DNA of 64,000 nt from NCBI GenBank assembly GCA_903822005.1, contig CAIJNL010000002.1, positions 186,001 to 250,000 on the forward strand. The letters run 5' to 3'. Under the pieces are notes generated by a model. The model did not search any database. It saw nothing but the letters and a program-made list of their open reading frames with translations, and was not told where the DNA came from. The position numbers were made by a program, and so were the translations under genes. This DNA is from an uncultured Nitrospiraceae bacterium. Lineage in GTDB: Bacteria; Nitrospirota; Thermodesulfovibrionia; Thermodesulfovibrionales; Dissulfurispiraceae. Shown piece by piece: positions 35,141 to 44,004 of this stretch (its first letter is position 1; each line of letters opens with the position of its first letter).

Positions 35141-36217
35141 ATGATGAAGAAGACCGATATAATTAAACTGATACGACCGAATGTGCGCTCTCTTAAGGCA
35201 TATGAGGCAAAAGAGATAAAATGCAGGATAAAACTGGATGCCAACGAGAGCCCGTTCTCTCCGCTGCCGGCTGATCTGGTTGCGAGGGACAAGAAATTAT
35301 TTGCGGCCCTGAACCGGTATCCTGATCCTGAGGGCAAGGCGCTCAAAAAAGCCCTCGCCGGGGAAAATGGGGTCACATCAAAAAGCATTCTTCTCGGCAA
35401 TGGCTCTGATGAGATCATCTATTATCTCATAACAACCCTTGGTGGGCCTGTGCTTTTTCCGACCCCCACCTTTGTAATGTACGGCATAATTGCCCGGGCG
35501 CTCGGTGAAAAAGCCATATCTGTACCGCTTGACTCCGGGTATGATCTCGATATGGACAAGATGCTTAAGGCAATAAAAAAAGAGAAACCCAGGCTTATAT
35601 TTCTCGCCTCTCCGAATAATCCGACAGGCAACTGCTATTCAGCGGAGCGCATACTGAAAATAATCGAGGCATCAAAGGGAATTGTAGTAGTGGATGAGGC
35701 TTATCAGCCTTTTGCGAGCCGCCAGGGATTCCTCCCCCTGTTAAAGGATTACCCCAATCTGGTAATCCTCAGGACAATGAGCAAGATCGGGTTTGCTTCA
35801 TTGCGGGTCGGTTATATGATAGCTGATGAGTCACTCACAGCCGAGGTCGAAAAAGTGCGGCTGCCATACAACCTTAATACCCTGTCCCAAGCCATGGCTC
35901 TTATGGGTATAAAGCAGATGAAGCTCGTGGATGCGACCGTGCGCAAGATCACATCAGAAAGAGAGCGTCTGATGAAAGCTCTTTCGTCCATTCAAGGAGT
36001 TACGCCCTGCCCGTCTGAGGCCAACTTCATACTTTTCCGCGTGTCTGACCCAGACATGGTATTTGATAAACTTTTGAAGCAGGGCATACTTATTAAAAAT
36101 ATGAACGGAATTATCCGAAATGCAATGCGGATTACTGTCGGAACGCGCGCAGAAAATGATCTCTTCATAAAAGCACTTAACAAGGCTGTCATGGAAATAA
36201 ACCGGGAGGCAAAATGA
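35141..36217 (+). CDS. hisC: Histidinol-phosphate aminotransferase
   Basis: A PLP enzyme making histidinol phosphate from imidazole-acetol phosphate in histidine synthesis. 358 residues. LDANESPFSPLP and LNRYPDPEGKALKKALA are at the N-terminus, NGSDEII follows, SPNNPTGNCY and VVDEAYQPFA are in the PLP pocket, and the Schiff-base Lys is in RTMSKIGFASLRVGY. Two adjacent ATGs (35141, 35144) are possible starts. Neither has a ribosome site, and the promoter lies directly upstream. The stop overlaps hisB by four bases. Confidence 0.94.
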   Translation: MMKKTDIIKLIRPNVRSLKAYEAKEIKCRIKLDANESPFSPLPADLVARDKKLFAALNRYPDPEGKALKKALAGENGVTSKSILLGNGSDEIIYYLITTLGGPVLFPTPTFVMYGIIARALGEKAISVPLDSGYDLDMDKMLKAIKKEKPRLIFLASPNNPTGNCYSAERILKIIEASKGIVVVDEAYQPFASRQGFLPLLKDYPNLVILRTMSKIGFASLRVGYMIADESLTAEVEKVRLPYNLNTLSQAMALMGIKQMKLVDATVRKITSERERLMKALSSIQGVTPCPSEANFILFRVSDPDMVFDKLLKQGILIKNMNGIIRNAMRITVGTRAENDLFIKALNKAVMEINREAK

Positions 36218-36798
36218 GGACCGCAAAGGTTGAGAGAAAAACAAAAGAGACAGATATATCCGTGCAGCTGAACCTGGACGGCAAAGGACAATACGACATT
36301 AACACGACCATACCGTTTCTCGACCACATGCTCACCCTCTTCTCTTTCCATGGCGCCATGGACCTGAAGATCAGGGCCAAGGGCGATATCGAGATAGATT
36401 ACCATCACCTGATGGAAGACCTTGGTATAACCCTCGGCGAGGCGCTGAAGAAAGCGGTTGGCGACAAGAAAGGTATCAAGCGTTACGGGCGCTCTTCCAT
36501 ACCGATGGATGAAAGCCTGGCAACCGTGGTACTCGATCTTAGCGGCAGGCCATACCTTGTCTATAACGTCAAGCCGACAAAGGGAAAGCTTAAGGACTTA
36601 GATATATCACTGTTTGAAGACTTCTTCAGGGCACTCTCAACGCACTCGATGATGACCCTGCATGTCAATCTCGAATACGGGCGCGATTTGCATCACATAA
36701 TAGAGGCCATTTTTAAGGCCTTCGGCAAGGCCCTGAAAGAAGCAGTCACAATAGATAAGAGTTCAAAAGCCCTTCCTTCGACAAAAGGGAAACTGTAA
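36214..36798 (+). CDS. hisB: Imidazoleglycerol-phosphate dehydratase
   Basis: Makes imidazole-acetol phosphate, the substrate of HisC. 194 residues, the monofunctional form. The duplicated fold shows both metal sites: DYHHLMEDLGITLGEAL and LHHIIEAIFKAFGKAL, plus PFLDHMLTLFSFHGAMDL and STHSMMTLHV. The start overlaps the hisC stop (ATGA), so translation is coupled. The two genes catalyse consecutive steps. A strong terminator follows 17 bases later. Confidence 0.96.
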   Translation: MRTAKVERKTKETDISVQLNLDGKGQYDINTTIPFLDHMLTLFSFHGAMDLKIRAKGDIEIDYHHLMEDLGITLGEALKKAVGDKKGIKRYGRSSIPMDESLATVVLDLSGRPYLVYNVKPTKGKLKDLDISLFEDFFRALSTHSMMTLHVNLEYGRDLHHIIEAIFKAFGKALKEAVTIDKSSKALPSTKGKL

Positions 36799-36814
36799 TA
36801 ACCTAAAAATTAAA

Positions 36815-36839
36815 GGGGCCAGCATTGGCCCCTTTTTTT
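36815..36839 (+). terminator. Rho-independent terminator of hisCB
   Basis: GGGGCCA (36815-36821), loop GCAT, TGGCCCC (36826-36832), then seven T residues. Confidence 0.92.
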
Positions 36840-36849
36840 ACTCCTCCTC

Positions 36850-36878
36850 TTGACATTTCAAATGCATTTATATAAAAT
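36850..36878 (+). promoter_or_regulatory. Sigma-70-type promoter of the DUF2339 gene
   Basis: TTGACA (36850-36855), a 17-base spacer and TAAAAT (36873-36878), 11 bases after the hisB terminator. The leader would be about 130 bases before the gene at 37017. It contains a TGACGTCA palindrome of unknown meaning. Confidence 0.6.
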
Positions 36879-37016
36879 TTCTTATGCTCACCCTCAGTTG
36901 TATGCTTTATAGCACCAACGTTTCTTGCTGCTTTCCTTGTTTCTGACGTCATCAGACATCAATTTATTCATTTTGCTGAAAGTTTGCCTAATAAAGAAAT
37001 GTGAAGGAGGGCCTCA

Positions 37017-40000
37017 ATGGGTTTTTTTATTTTCGTACTGTTTATCCTGGTCATCATTCTCTTTTTTAAAAACTCCGGCCTCAGACATCGCATTGATAAA
37101 CTGGAAGAACAGATTCGTGACATTACGGCACGCGAAGCCTATCTGGCCAAAAAACAGCGCGGTCAGGAGAAAGAAACTCCTGTCGTGGAGCCAATTAAGG
37201 CACCATTTGAAATCCCTGCATCAAAAGCTCCCGACAATATTCCTGTTTCCGGTCCTACGCTAGAACCTGCTTATGTATATCCGGACAATTCTGCGCCCAA
37301 GTCTTCTTATGAACCGTTGAAAGCACCGGCTGAATCCACTACGCCAGGGAAACAAGACGGGATTTCTGAAACTATCAAAAAACCGGAAACGGCCTATATA
37401 TACCGGGGAAAAACCGAAATAGTTGCTCCTTACATGGCTAAAGAAGCAGACCAGTCCGTGAAAATTCCTCCACCAAAAAGCGAGTTTTTAGCCAAACTCG
37501 AAAAACAGCTTCTCGAAAACTGGACAGGCATTCTTGGCGCAGTAGTCATGGTCATGGGCGTAGGTTTTCTCGGTATTTACGCAGCGCTGGTAATGGTGCC
37601 CGTGTTCAGGTTCCTTATGATAGCCGGGTTTGGCTCTGTTCTTTTGGGACTGGGCATCTTTGCGGGTAAAAAAGAAAAATGGAGTCAGATGGCGACATGG
37701 CTCAGGAGCAGTGCCGCAGCAATAATACTTTTTTCCTGTCTTGGAGCCGGTGGCATACCTGGGCTCCAATGGATCGATAACCACACAGCGGCGTTAGGCT
37801 TGTTGCTGGCGGGTATTGCAATAAATCTTTATACGGGTTTCTCTGTCGGGCGCCAGTTTGCAGTCTCTTTCCATACAATATTGAGCCTTGTGGCCCTTGG
37901 TATCGCTCCCCAGTCGCCGATGACTCTGGGCCTTGCCGCCGCCGTAACAGTGCTCAGCATAATACTCACTCGCCGTGCACAGTGGGAATATCATCTGCTG
38001 GTAACAATCACCAGCTTCATGATTTACCATGCGGCATGGTATTTTATGCTGGGCCACCCGTCGGCATCTGCAATGTCCATGGATATGCGGGCAACCGGGA
38101 TAGGTGCTGTGCTTATAACGGGCTCAGTAACGGCCTTTATCCACTACAACTCTCTATATAAAGACCAGAGATTCGAGGTGCTTCCGTTCACCGTGCATCT
38201 GGCGAACTGGTTCTATATGGCCCTTGGATTTATCGTATATGCAACCGGAACGAAATGGAACACCATCATCCTTGTTTTCGCGGCCTTATCGGTCTTTATC
38301 ATGTCTCGCTTTGCCAAGAGACTTAGGATAGAATGGCTCCATGTTACGGATGTACTGATCGCCCAATCGATCATGCTGTTTGCTGTCTATACTCTCAACA
38401 GGTGGGACCTCAATATCATAGAAATACTGGCTATTTTCATGGCTGAAACACTGGTATTCCTTTATATGATGGTCCGTGAGGATATGCGCATAGGCAAATA
38501 TATAGGCACATATCTATATCACATTTCATGGATAGGCTTTATCGGCTGGTCTGCTGTGTTGCTGTACAGGGCGGACGGCACGTATCCCAGCAATGATTCG
38601 GCACTGATGCTTGCTGTGCTGACGGTAGGGTTGCTCATTAATTGCATCTTCGAAAAGACAAAACATTATATTGATTCATTCTCCTGGTATGGCGGCGTCT
38701 CTGAAAATGAAATATCAATAGGAGGCATATTTACCGGTACACTGGGCCTTCTTTTGTATCTTTGTTATCACAACAACATCTGGGCAGGATTTGCTTTTGC
38801 GGCGCTGTCCATAACGCTGATGGCAGCAAGACAGGCATTCCAGTCGAAGGGTCTCGGCATTGGGCTTATAATCATGAATGTTTTCAGTTATCTGGCCCTA
38901 TGGGCAAATCTTCTTAACGGAAGTTTTTCAATCGAGGGCTGGAGCAGGGAATCAGCAGTACTGCTGTATAGCATGCCATTTCTGGTTAATGCCTTTGCCC
39001 TGATGCTTTTTTCATATATCCGTGAACAAAATAAACGTTATGTCTGGCCTGTGTTTTACCTGTTATCGATGCATTGTGCCATTGCAGGTTATTGCGCATT
39101 GATCGGGATATCAGCTTTTGCCCCCGGAGTTGCATGGCTGGTTCTATCGGTAATCTTTTTGCAGACATCTCCCTTTATTTCACGGAGAGACGCGGATCAG
39201 ATCAATTCAAATCATCTTCTGATAAATGGCCTTATTTTCATCTGCATATTCCTTATACGATACGTCCTGGTTGATATGCAGTCTCATCTTTATGCAGGGC
39301 CGATACCTGCCAGACTTGCTGTCGCACTCCTCTCAATCGCTGCCTTTCTCTATTGGGGTCTGTTCCGTCTAAATGAAAGAGCATGGAGCGGATTGAAGAC
39401 TGTCCAACAGATAATCTGGGAGCTGATAATAGTGGTTTCCCTGCTGGCGACAACACTGGAATTCAGTGACTTCTGGCCCGGAATAGCCTTAACATCTGCA
39501 GCATTCATACTGCTTTCAGCCGGCGGTTTATTGTCCCAAATATCCGGACTCCGGTCTTCAGCGCTGCCAATAGCCTTAATCGCAGGATACATGATCGCAT
39601 GGTACTATTTTCTGACAAGTCATTACTCGATCGGTGCATGGACAAGGGAATCGGCCGTTCTCCTGCATAGCATTCCATTCTACGCAATAGCCCTGGCCCT
39701 GATTTTTTTCTCGCGTATCCATCGCCTGGACAGAAGCTATATATGGGCAGCGATCTATATACTGTCCGTTCATTCAGCTGTAATCAGCTATTGTGCCTCA
39801 GTCCACATTTCGGACTTCATCCCTGGCGTTTGCTGGCTGCTGTTGTCCCTTGTCTTTCTCCATAGTTCTCTCTTCCTTTCAGGCAGGGCCAAAGATCAGT
39901 CTAGTGCGATGCACCTGATGATAAATGGTCTCCTGTTTATCATCATTTTCCTTGTCAGGCATGTGCTTGTACACATACAGTCACATCTGCATATGGGGCC

Positions 40001-40799
40001 CATTCCGGTGCGTCTCGCCATCTCTTTGTTTGCGGTCGCAGTATTCGTTTATTGGGCACTGGCCAGGCTAAATGAATCCGCATGGATCAGATTAAAAACA
40101 CTTCATCAATTGCTGTGGGAGATCATAATAATATTTTCGCTTGCAAGCGCAATAATCGAATTATCAGATGCCTGGTTCGGCATAATCTTCACTTCTGCCG
40201 CTTTTGTTCTTCTTGCAATCGGAAGCTCTGTCGCGTCTCTCTCTCGCTTCCGGCTCTATTCTTTATTAATGGCCCTGGCCGCCGCCTTTTCGATTGGATT
40301 TATCTCAAGCACATACATGACACCATCTGTGTTGTGGGAAGACCAGGGATGGATTATCGGATGCGGGGCCATACTCATTTATTTCGGGTTCCTCTTCGCA
40401 TTCCGCCGCAATTCGAACCTGTCAGCCATTTCCCCTGGTCCGTTCAGCAGGATGGACAGCCTTGCCGGAAGAATGGACCGCCGTCAAAACGCTATTCTGT
40501 TTTATCCGTTTTTCGTCGCCCTTGCGCTATTCACATTCTGGTCATTTGATAGTTCTCTGCTCACATTACTCTGGGTGGCAGAGGCCTTTGTAATATTCGT
40601 ACTCAGCATAGTATTCAAGGAACAGCATTTCAGGTACATTTCGATGGCTGGTCTCGTCGGATGCCTCGGAAGACTGGTCTTTTATGACCTTTCCAAATCA
40701 ACCACTATTACCAGGGCAATCGTATTTCTCGGCGTAGGTATTATCATGCTTGTCATGAACAGTCTGTACAATAAATACAGGGACAGGTACAACAAATGA
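37017..40799 (+). CDS. Giant polytopic membrane protein, DUF2339 type
   Basis: 1260 residues. An N-terminal membrane helix and a short coiled coil (LRHRIDKLEEQIRDI) are followed by a Pro/Lys-rich linker of about 110 residues. Then comes KLEKQLLENWTGILGAVVMVMG, typical of the DUF2339 family, and well over twenty predicted membrane helices. Residues 638-870 and 871-1103 are a tandem duplication (see the repeat entry). The family has no established biochemical role; some members sit near envelope genes. GAAGGAGGGCC precedes the ATG. The stop overlaps the M48 protease gene by four bases, so the two are translationally coupled. Confidence 0.85.
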   Translation: MGFFIFVLFILVIILFFKNSGLRHRIDKLEEQIRDITAREAYLAKKQRGQEKETPVVEPIKAPFEIPASKAPDNIPVSGPTLEPAYVYPDNSAPKSSYEPLKAPAESTTPGKQDGISETIKKPETAYIYRGKTEIVAPYMAKEADQSVKIPPPKSEFLAKLEKQLLENWTGILGAVVMVMGVGFLGIYAALVMVPVFRFLMIAGFGSVLLGLGIFAGKKEKWSQMATWLRSSAAAIILFSCLGAGGIPGLQWIDNHTAALGLLLAGIAINLYTGFSVGRQFAVSFHTILSLVALGIAPQSPMTLGLAAAVTVLSIILTRRAQWEYHLLVTITSFMIYHAAWYFMLGHPSASAMSMDMRATGIGAVLITGSVTAFIHYNSLYKDQRFEVLPFTVHLANWFYMALGFIVYATGTKWNTIILVFAALSVFIMSRFAKRLRIEWLHVTDVLIAQSIMLFAVYTLNRWDLNIIEILAIFMAETLVFLYMMVREDMRIGKYIGTYLYHISWIGFIGWSAVLLYRADGTYPSNDSALMLAVLTVGLLINCIFEKTKHYIDSFSWYGGVSENEISIGGIFTGTLGLLLYLCYHNNIWAGFAFAALSITLMAARQAFQSKGLGIGLIIMNVFSYLALWANLLNGSFSIEGWSRESAVLLYSMPFLVNAFALMLFSYIREQNKRYVWPVFYLLSMHCAIAGYCALIGISAFAPGVAWLVLSVIFLQTSPFISRRDADQINSNHLLINGLIFICIFLIRYVLVDMQSHLYAGPIPARLAVALLSIAAFLYWGLFRLNERAWSGLKTVQQIIWELIIVVSLLATTLEFSDFWPGIALTSAAFILLSAGGLLSQISGLRSSALPIALIAGYMIAWYYFLTSHYSIGAWTRESAVLLHSIPFYAIALALIFFSRIHRLDRSYIWAAIYILSVHSAVISYCASVHISDFIPGVCWLLLSLVFLHSSLFLSGRAKDQSSAMHLMINGLLFIIIFLVRHVLVHIQSHLHMGPIPVRLAISLFAVAVFVYWALARLNESAWIRLKTLHQLLWEIIIIFSLASAIIELSDAWFGIIFTSAAFVLLAIGSSVASLSRFRLYSLLMALAAAFSIGFISSTYMTPSVLWEDQGWIIGCGAILIYFGFLFAFRRNSNLSAISPGPFSRMDSLAGRMDRRQNAILFYPFFVALALFTFWSFDSSLLTLLWVAEAFVIFVLSIVFKEQHFRYISMAGLVGCLGRLVFYDLSKSTTITRAIVFLGVGIIMLVMNSLYNKYRDRYNK
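38928..40325 (+). repeat. Diverged tandem duplication inside the DUF2339 gene (2 x 699 bp)
   Basis: Unit 1 (38928-39626) starts SIEGWSRESAVLLYSMPF; unit 2 (39627 to about 40325) starts SIGAWTRESAVLLHSIPF. Matching landmarks keep the same 233-residue spacing: HCAIAGYCA and HSAVISYCA, FAPGVAWLVLSVIFLQ and FIPGVCWLLLSLVFLH, LLINGLIFICIFLIRYVLV and LMINGLLFIIIFLVRHVLV, GPIPARLAVALLSI and GPIPVRLAISLFAV. The DNA has diverged while the protein pattern is kept. Confidence 0.88.
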
Positions 40800-41704
40800 T
40801 AAGATCATTATTCTTGATCATAATTGTGGGTATCGGGGCGGCGTTCATAGGATACTTCTATCATTACAATCCCACCACGCCGCTCGAATATACTTTTACC
40901 CCTGCCTATGAATTGCTCGGCCGCTCAACAAAAGCATTTGACCGGGTATTATCTAAAGTCATACCCGTGAATTCCGTTGACGAGCGCCAATATGGAGACG
41001 CGATTGCCAGACGCTTTCAGAGCCGTATCAAAGAGAGCGCAGAACAGGACTACCTTAATGACCTGATGAAAAACATCTCTGCCTTTGCGAAAAAACCTTT
41101 TCAGTATCGCGTTTACATCATAGATTATCAAACGCCAAACGCATTCGCCATGCCCGGAGGGATAATTTTTATCTCAAGAGGACTCCTTCAGGTCGTACAG
41201 TCTGAGGCTGAACTTGTATATATCCTGGCCCATGAAATGGGACATATTGAACTTTCTCATTGCTTCGACTCTGTGCGGTTTGAGCTTCTCGCAAAGAAGG
41301 TGCACGCAGAGATGCTTGGCAAGATAGCCGACTTCACCATGACTTTTTTTCTGCGTCACTCATTCAGCAAAACTATGGAAAATGAGGCGGATGCTTATGC
41401 TTACGCCCTGCTGATCAATACCCGATACGATCCCTCTGCTGCCGGCATGTCATTTGAAAGTCTGCTGAATTATAGAACTGCGTATATGTATAAAGGCGCC
41501 GGAGCGGCAGATCCAATCAAAGAATATTTTCAAACCCATCCTTACACTGAGCTGCGGAAAGAGACATATATCGAAACTGCTCGTCAGTGGTGGGCCTCAC
41601 ACCCGGGTGAAGCGAGATATCGCGGAAAGCTCAATCTGCAGAGGAGAAGCAGTTTTTATAAAAGTCAGATCAGCAGCGAATGGATCAGCGGCATGGACAG
41701 GTAA
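40796..41704 (+). CDS. M48-family metalloprotease, membrane-anchored
   Basis: 302 residues. An N-terminal helix (IRSLFLIIIVGIGAAFIGYFY) anchors or exports it. The zinc site is HEMGHIELSH (two His and the catalytic Glu), and the third ligand lies in MENEADAYA. NAFAMPGGIIFISRGLL is the usual family strand before the active site. This is the periplasmic BepA/YcaL/LoiP-like type, which degrades misassembled envelope proteins. The four-base overlap with the DUF2339 gene suggests that the two act together. Confidence 0.9.
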   Translation: MIRSLFLIIIVGIGAAFIGYFYHYNPTTPLEYTFTPAYELLGRSTKAFDRVLSKVIPVNSVDERQYGDAIARRFQSRIKESAEQDYLNDLMKNISAFAKKPFQYRVYIIDYQTPNAFAMPGGIIFISRGLLQVVQSEAELVYILAHEMGHIELSHCFDSVRFELLAKKVHAEMLGKIADFTMTFFLRHSFSKTMENEADAYAYALLINTRYDPSAAGMSFESLLNYRTAYMYKGAGAADPIKEYFQTHPYTELRKETYIETARQWWASHPGEARYRGKLNLQRRSSFYKSQISSEWISGMDR

Positions 41705-41789
41705 TTCACAAGTCCGTATCCGGCTGTGGCGAGACCTTTATAAATCGGCATTCCTTACCAACAGAGCAATAATTGGATAGCAAGGGAAA

Positions 41790-41805
41790 GGGCCGGCAAC
41801 GGCCC
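41790..41805. terminator. Hairpin between convergent genes
   Basis: GGGCCG (41790-41795), loop GCAA, CGGCCC (41800-41805). It lies between the M48 gene and the sigma-54 activator, whose 3' ends face each other. No real T-tract follows on the plus strand and only a broken pyrimidine run on the minus strand, so it is a weak, possibly bidirectional end signal. Confidence 0.45.
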
Positions 41806-41814
41806 CTTACCTTG

Positions 41815-43725
41815 TTATCCGCAGAGCTTGTTAATCTCAATGTTCATCGCTTTAAGTTTCCTATACAAAGTGCTCCTGTTTATCCCCAGGCGCTTTGCGG
41901 CCTCTTTCTGATTATATTTCGTTTCCGCAAGGATATTTATGATTCTTGCCCTTTCGCCTTTTTTGTCATTTAAGGGCTGTTCATAAACAGCTTTGCTCTG
42001 CGACGGTCCGAGTATTCTCGCTGCATCCTCTGCCGTTAAAAGATTGCCCTTGGCGGTAACCACCAGCCGCTCAATGTAATTCCTGAGTTCACGGACATTT
42101 CCGGGCCATTCATAGCAGCCGATAAAGGCCTTTGCCTGTTCGTTAAGGGCCAAATGCCTGCCAAACATATTGTTGTAAACCGACAAGAAATGCTCAGCAA
42201 TAAAAAGGGCATCTCCCGGGCATTCCTTTAAAGGGGGCAGCTCCAGCGGCAGGACATTTATTCGATAGAAGAGGTCCTCCCTCAGCGTCCCTTCACTGAC
42301 CAACTGTCTCAGGTCCCTGTTCGTAGCAGCTATGATTCTCACGTCAACAGGCAGGTATTTATCCCCGCCCAGGCGCATGACCCGTCTTTCCTGTATTACC
42401 CTTAGCAGACTCGTCTGTCCGAGCTTGTCCATCTCTCCGATCTCATCAAGAAATATCGTCCCGCCATGCGCCAGCTCGAACAAGCCGGGCTTTCCTTTTT
42501 TCTGTGCTCCCGTAAAGGCGCCTTCCACATATCCGAACAGTTCACTCTCAAGCAGGCTCGACGGAATGGCCCCGCAGTTTACAGCTACAAAAGGTCTCTG
42601 GCGCCGTCTGCCGGCATTATGGATGCTCTGGGCATACAACTCCTTGCCTGTGCCCGATGCCCCTGAAATAAGCACTGTTGCATCAATCTGCGCATATTCC
42701 CTGGCTACGCGCTTGACCTCTGAAATCCCCGAAGAATTCCCGAGTATGTCTTCAAAACGGTACTGGGCGGACAGGCCTTTCCGATAACTCTCGCTGCGGA
42801 TAGCCGCCTCCATCTCTACGATCTGCCCCACGTCTTCGATAGTTATCATCGCTCCTTTCACGCTTTCACCTACGTCGATAGGAATGATGTTAGCCATGAG
42901 TCTCCTGTTGCTGGTGGTAATCAGCTCACCGAGGGTCTCTTTGCCGTCGTGCAAACAGTCACTTAAATGCAATGACGGAAGGATTGCATCAATATTCTTG
43001 CCGAGCGCCTGGTCTGCCTTGAGGCCAAGCAGCCTCTCTGCCGCGCTGTTGAATACCGATATTCTTCTGTCATTGCCGATACTGATGATTCCCTGAATGG
43101 AATAGTCTACGAGCACACGGAATTTTTCCATACGTTCTTTTTCGAGTGTTCGCGCGTACATGACCTTCTCTGCCTGGAGGATCGCCGACCGGTAAGAATC
43201 CTCTCCCGACACAAGAAGCACGGTTTTCATTCCTTTCGATGCAGCCAGAGCCGTTGTACTGATACCTGCGATAAGCACGTCCATATTGTCCTGCAGCACT
43301 CGTTCCACTGTCGGCGCTATTTCCTCTTCAGCAGCAATCTGGTAGATCGTCAGGTCAATGTCCACTACTTTGGCAAATACTTCGATACTGTGGATCATAT
43401 TTTTAAACGCAAGTATGGCGATACGCGGATTATTTGACCCTGTTACCTTTTTGGCATTAAGCAGCGCCTCGGATAAATCCTGAATAGTGATCGGTATCTC
43501 TATTATTGGGACCTGTATGCCGGCCTTGGCAATAAGTTCGGCTGTACCGCCCCTCGAAATTATGACGTCAGCACCGGATGCCTCGACCTTTCGCGCTACT
43601 TCGACCCCTTGGTTAAGAAGCCCAAGATGGGAGTCGATCTTTTCAGAAAGACCCAGCTTTTCAATGACCTGCCTGCCGGTTGTTAGGCTGCTATCGTATG
43701 GCGCAATAAAAGCTATCTTCCCCAT
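41815..43725 (-). CDS. Sigma-54-dependent activator with PrpR-type sensor, PAS and Fis HTH
   Basis: 636 residues. Residues 1-190 match the PrpR N-terminal sensor (GKIAFIAPYDSSLTTGR, ADVIISRGGTAELIAKA, VPIIEIPITIQDLSEAL, AGISTTALAASKGM). A PAS domain follows (about 205-310: VDYSIQGIISIGNDRRISVFN). The AAA+ domain has GASGTGKE, the sigma-54 contact loop EGAFTGAQ, HGGTIFLDEIGEM and the arginine-finger region. A Fis-type HTH ends the protein (YNQKEAAKRLGINRSTLYRKL). PrpR itself responds to 2-methylcitrate, but this gene is divergent from glucarate-type genes that carry perfect sigma-54 promoters, so a sugar-acid-related effector is more likely (inference). Confidence 0.95.
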   Translation of the reverse strand: MGKIAFIAPYDSSLTTGRQVIEKLGLSEKIDSHLGLLNQGVEVARKVEASGADVIISRGGTAELIAKAGIQVPIIEIPITIQDLSEALLNAKKVTGSNNPRIAILAFKNMIHSIEVFAKVVDIDLTIYQIAAEEEIAPTVERVLQDNMDVLIAGISTTALAASKGMKTVLLVSGEDSYRSAILQAEKVMYARTLEKERMEKFRVLVDYSIQGIISIGNDRRISVFNSAAERLLGLKADQALGKNIDAILPSLHLSDCLHDGKETLGELITTSNRRLMANIIPIDVGESVKGAMITIEDVGQIVEMEAAIRSESYRKGLSAQYRFEDILGNSSGISEVKRVAREYAQIDATVLISGASGTGKELYAQSIHNAGRRRQRPFVAVNCGAIPSSLLESELFGYVEGAFTGAQKKGKPGLFELAHGGTIFLDEIGEMDKLGQTSLLRVIQERRVMRLGGDKYLPVDVRIIAATNRDLRQLVSEGTLREDLFYRINVLPLELPPLKECPGDALFIAEHFLSVYNNMFGRHLALNEQAKAFIGCYEWPGNVRELRNYIERLVVTAKGNLLTAEDAARILGPSQSKAVYEQPLNDKKGERARIINILAETKYNQKEAAKRLGINRSTLYRKLKAMNIEINKLCG

Positions 43726-43806
43726 CTGGCGGATCCTTATATGCTCACGTTATATATTTCAGTAATCCAAACCAAAGGCCTGGTATTAATAGGGTATCAC
43801 ATCAGG

Positions 43807-43845
43807 TGATGCATTTGCATCAGATATGCGCACCATCTGATGCAT
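43807..43845. promoter_or_regulatory. Upstream activator site array for the sigma-54 regulator
   Basis: Three half-sites make two overlapping palindromes. TGATGCA-TT-TGCATCA spans 43807-43822. TGCATCAGAT (43816-43825) pairs perfectly with ATCTGATGCA (43835-43844) across nine bases. Written as TTGCATCA-N15-TGATGCAT (43815-43845), it matches the site at 47066-47096 in half-site, orientation and gap. It lies 51 bases before the sigma-54 promoter and about 80 bases from the regulator start, as expected for an enhancer shared by divergent genes. Confidence 0.75.
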
Positions 43846-43895
43846 TAGTATGGCGTAATGCTAATTATTTACTTGATAATCATGGTTTTTATGAC

Positions 43896-43911
43896 TGGCA
43901 CAATACTTGCT
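43896..43911 (+). promoter_or_regulatory. Sigma-54 promoter of the transporter-dehydratase operon
   Basis: TGGCAC (43896-43901), five bases, TTGCT (43907-43911): a perfect match to the sigma-54 consensus with correct spacing. It lies about 95 bases before the transporter ATG, and 43862-43910 matches 47100-47148 at 40 of 49 positions. Confidence 0.93.
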
Positions 43912-44004
43912 TTTTATATTCAGCGAGTACGGAATCTGCAACATATTGCAGTCTGTTAATCAATCGTCTTTTGCTTCAAGGCAGTATAAAAAAAGGGGGT
44001 TATT

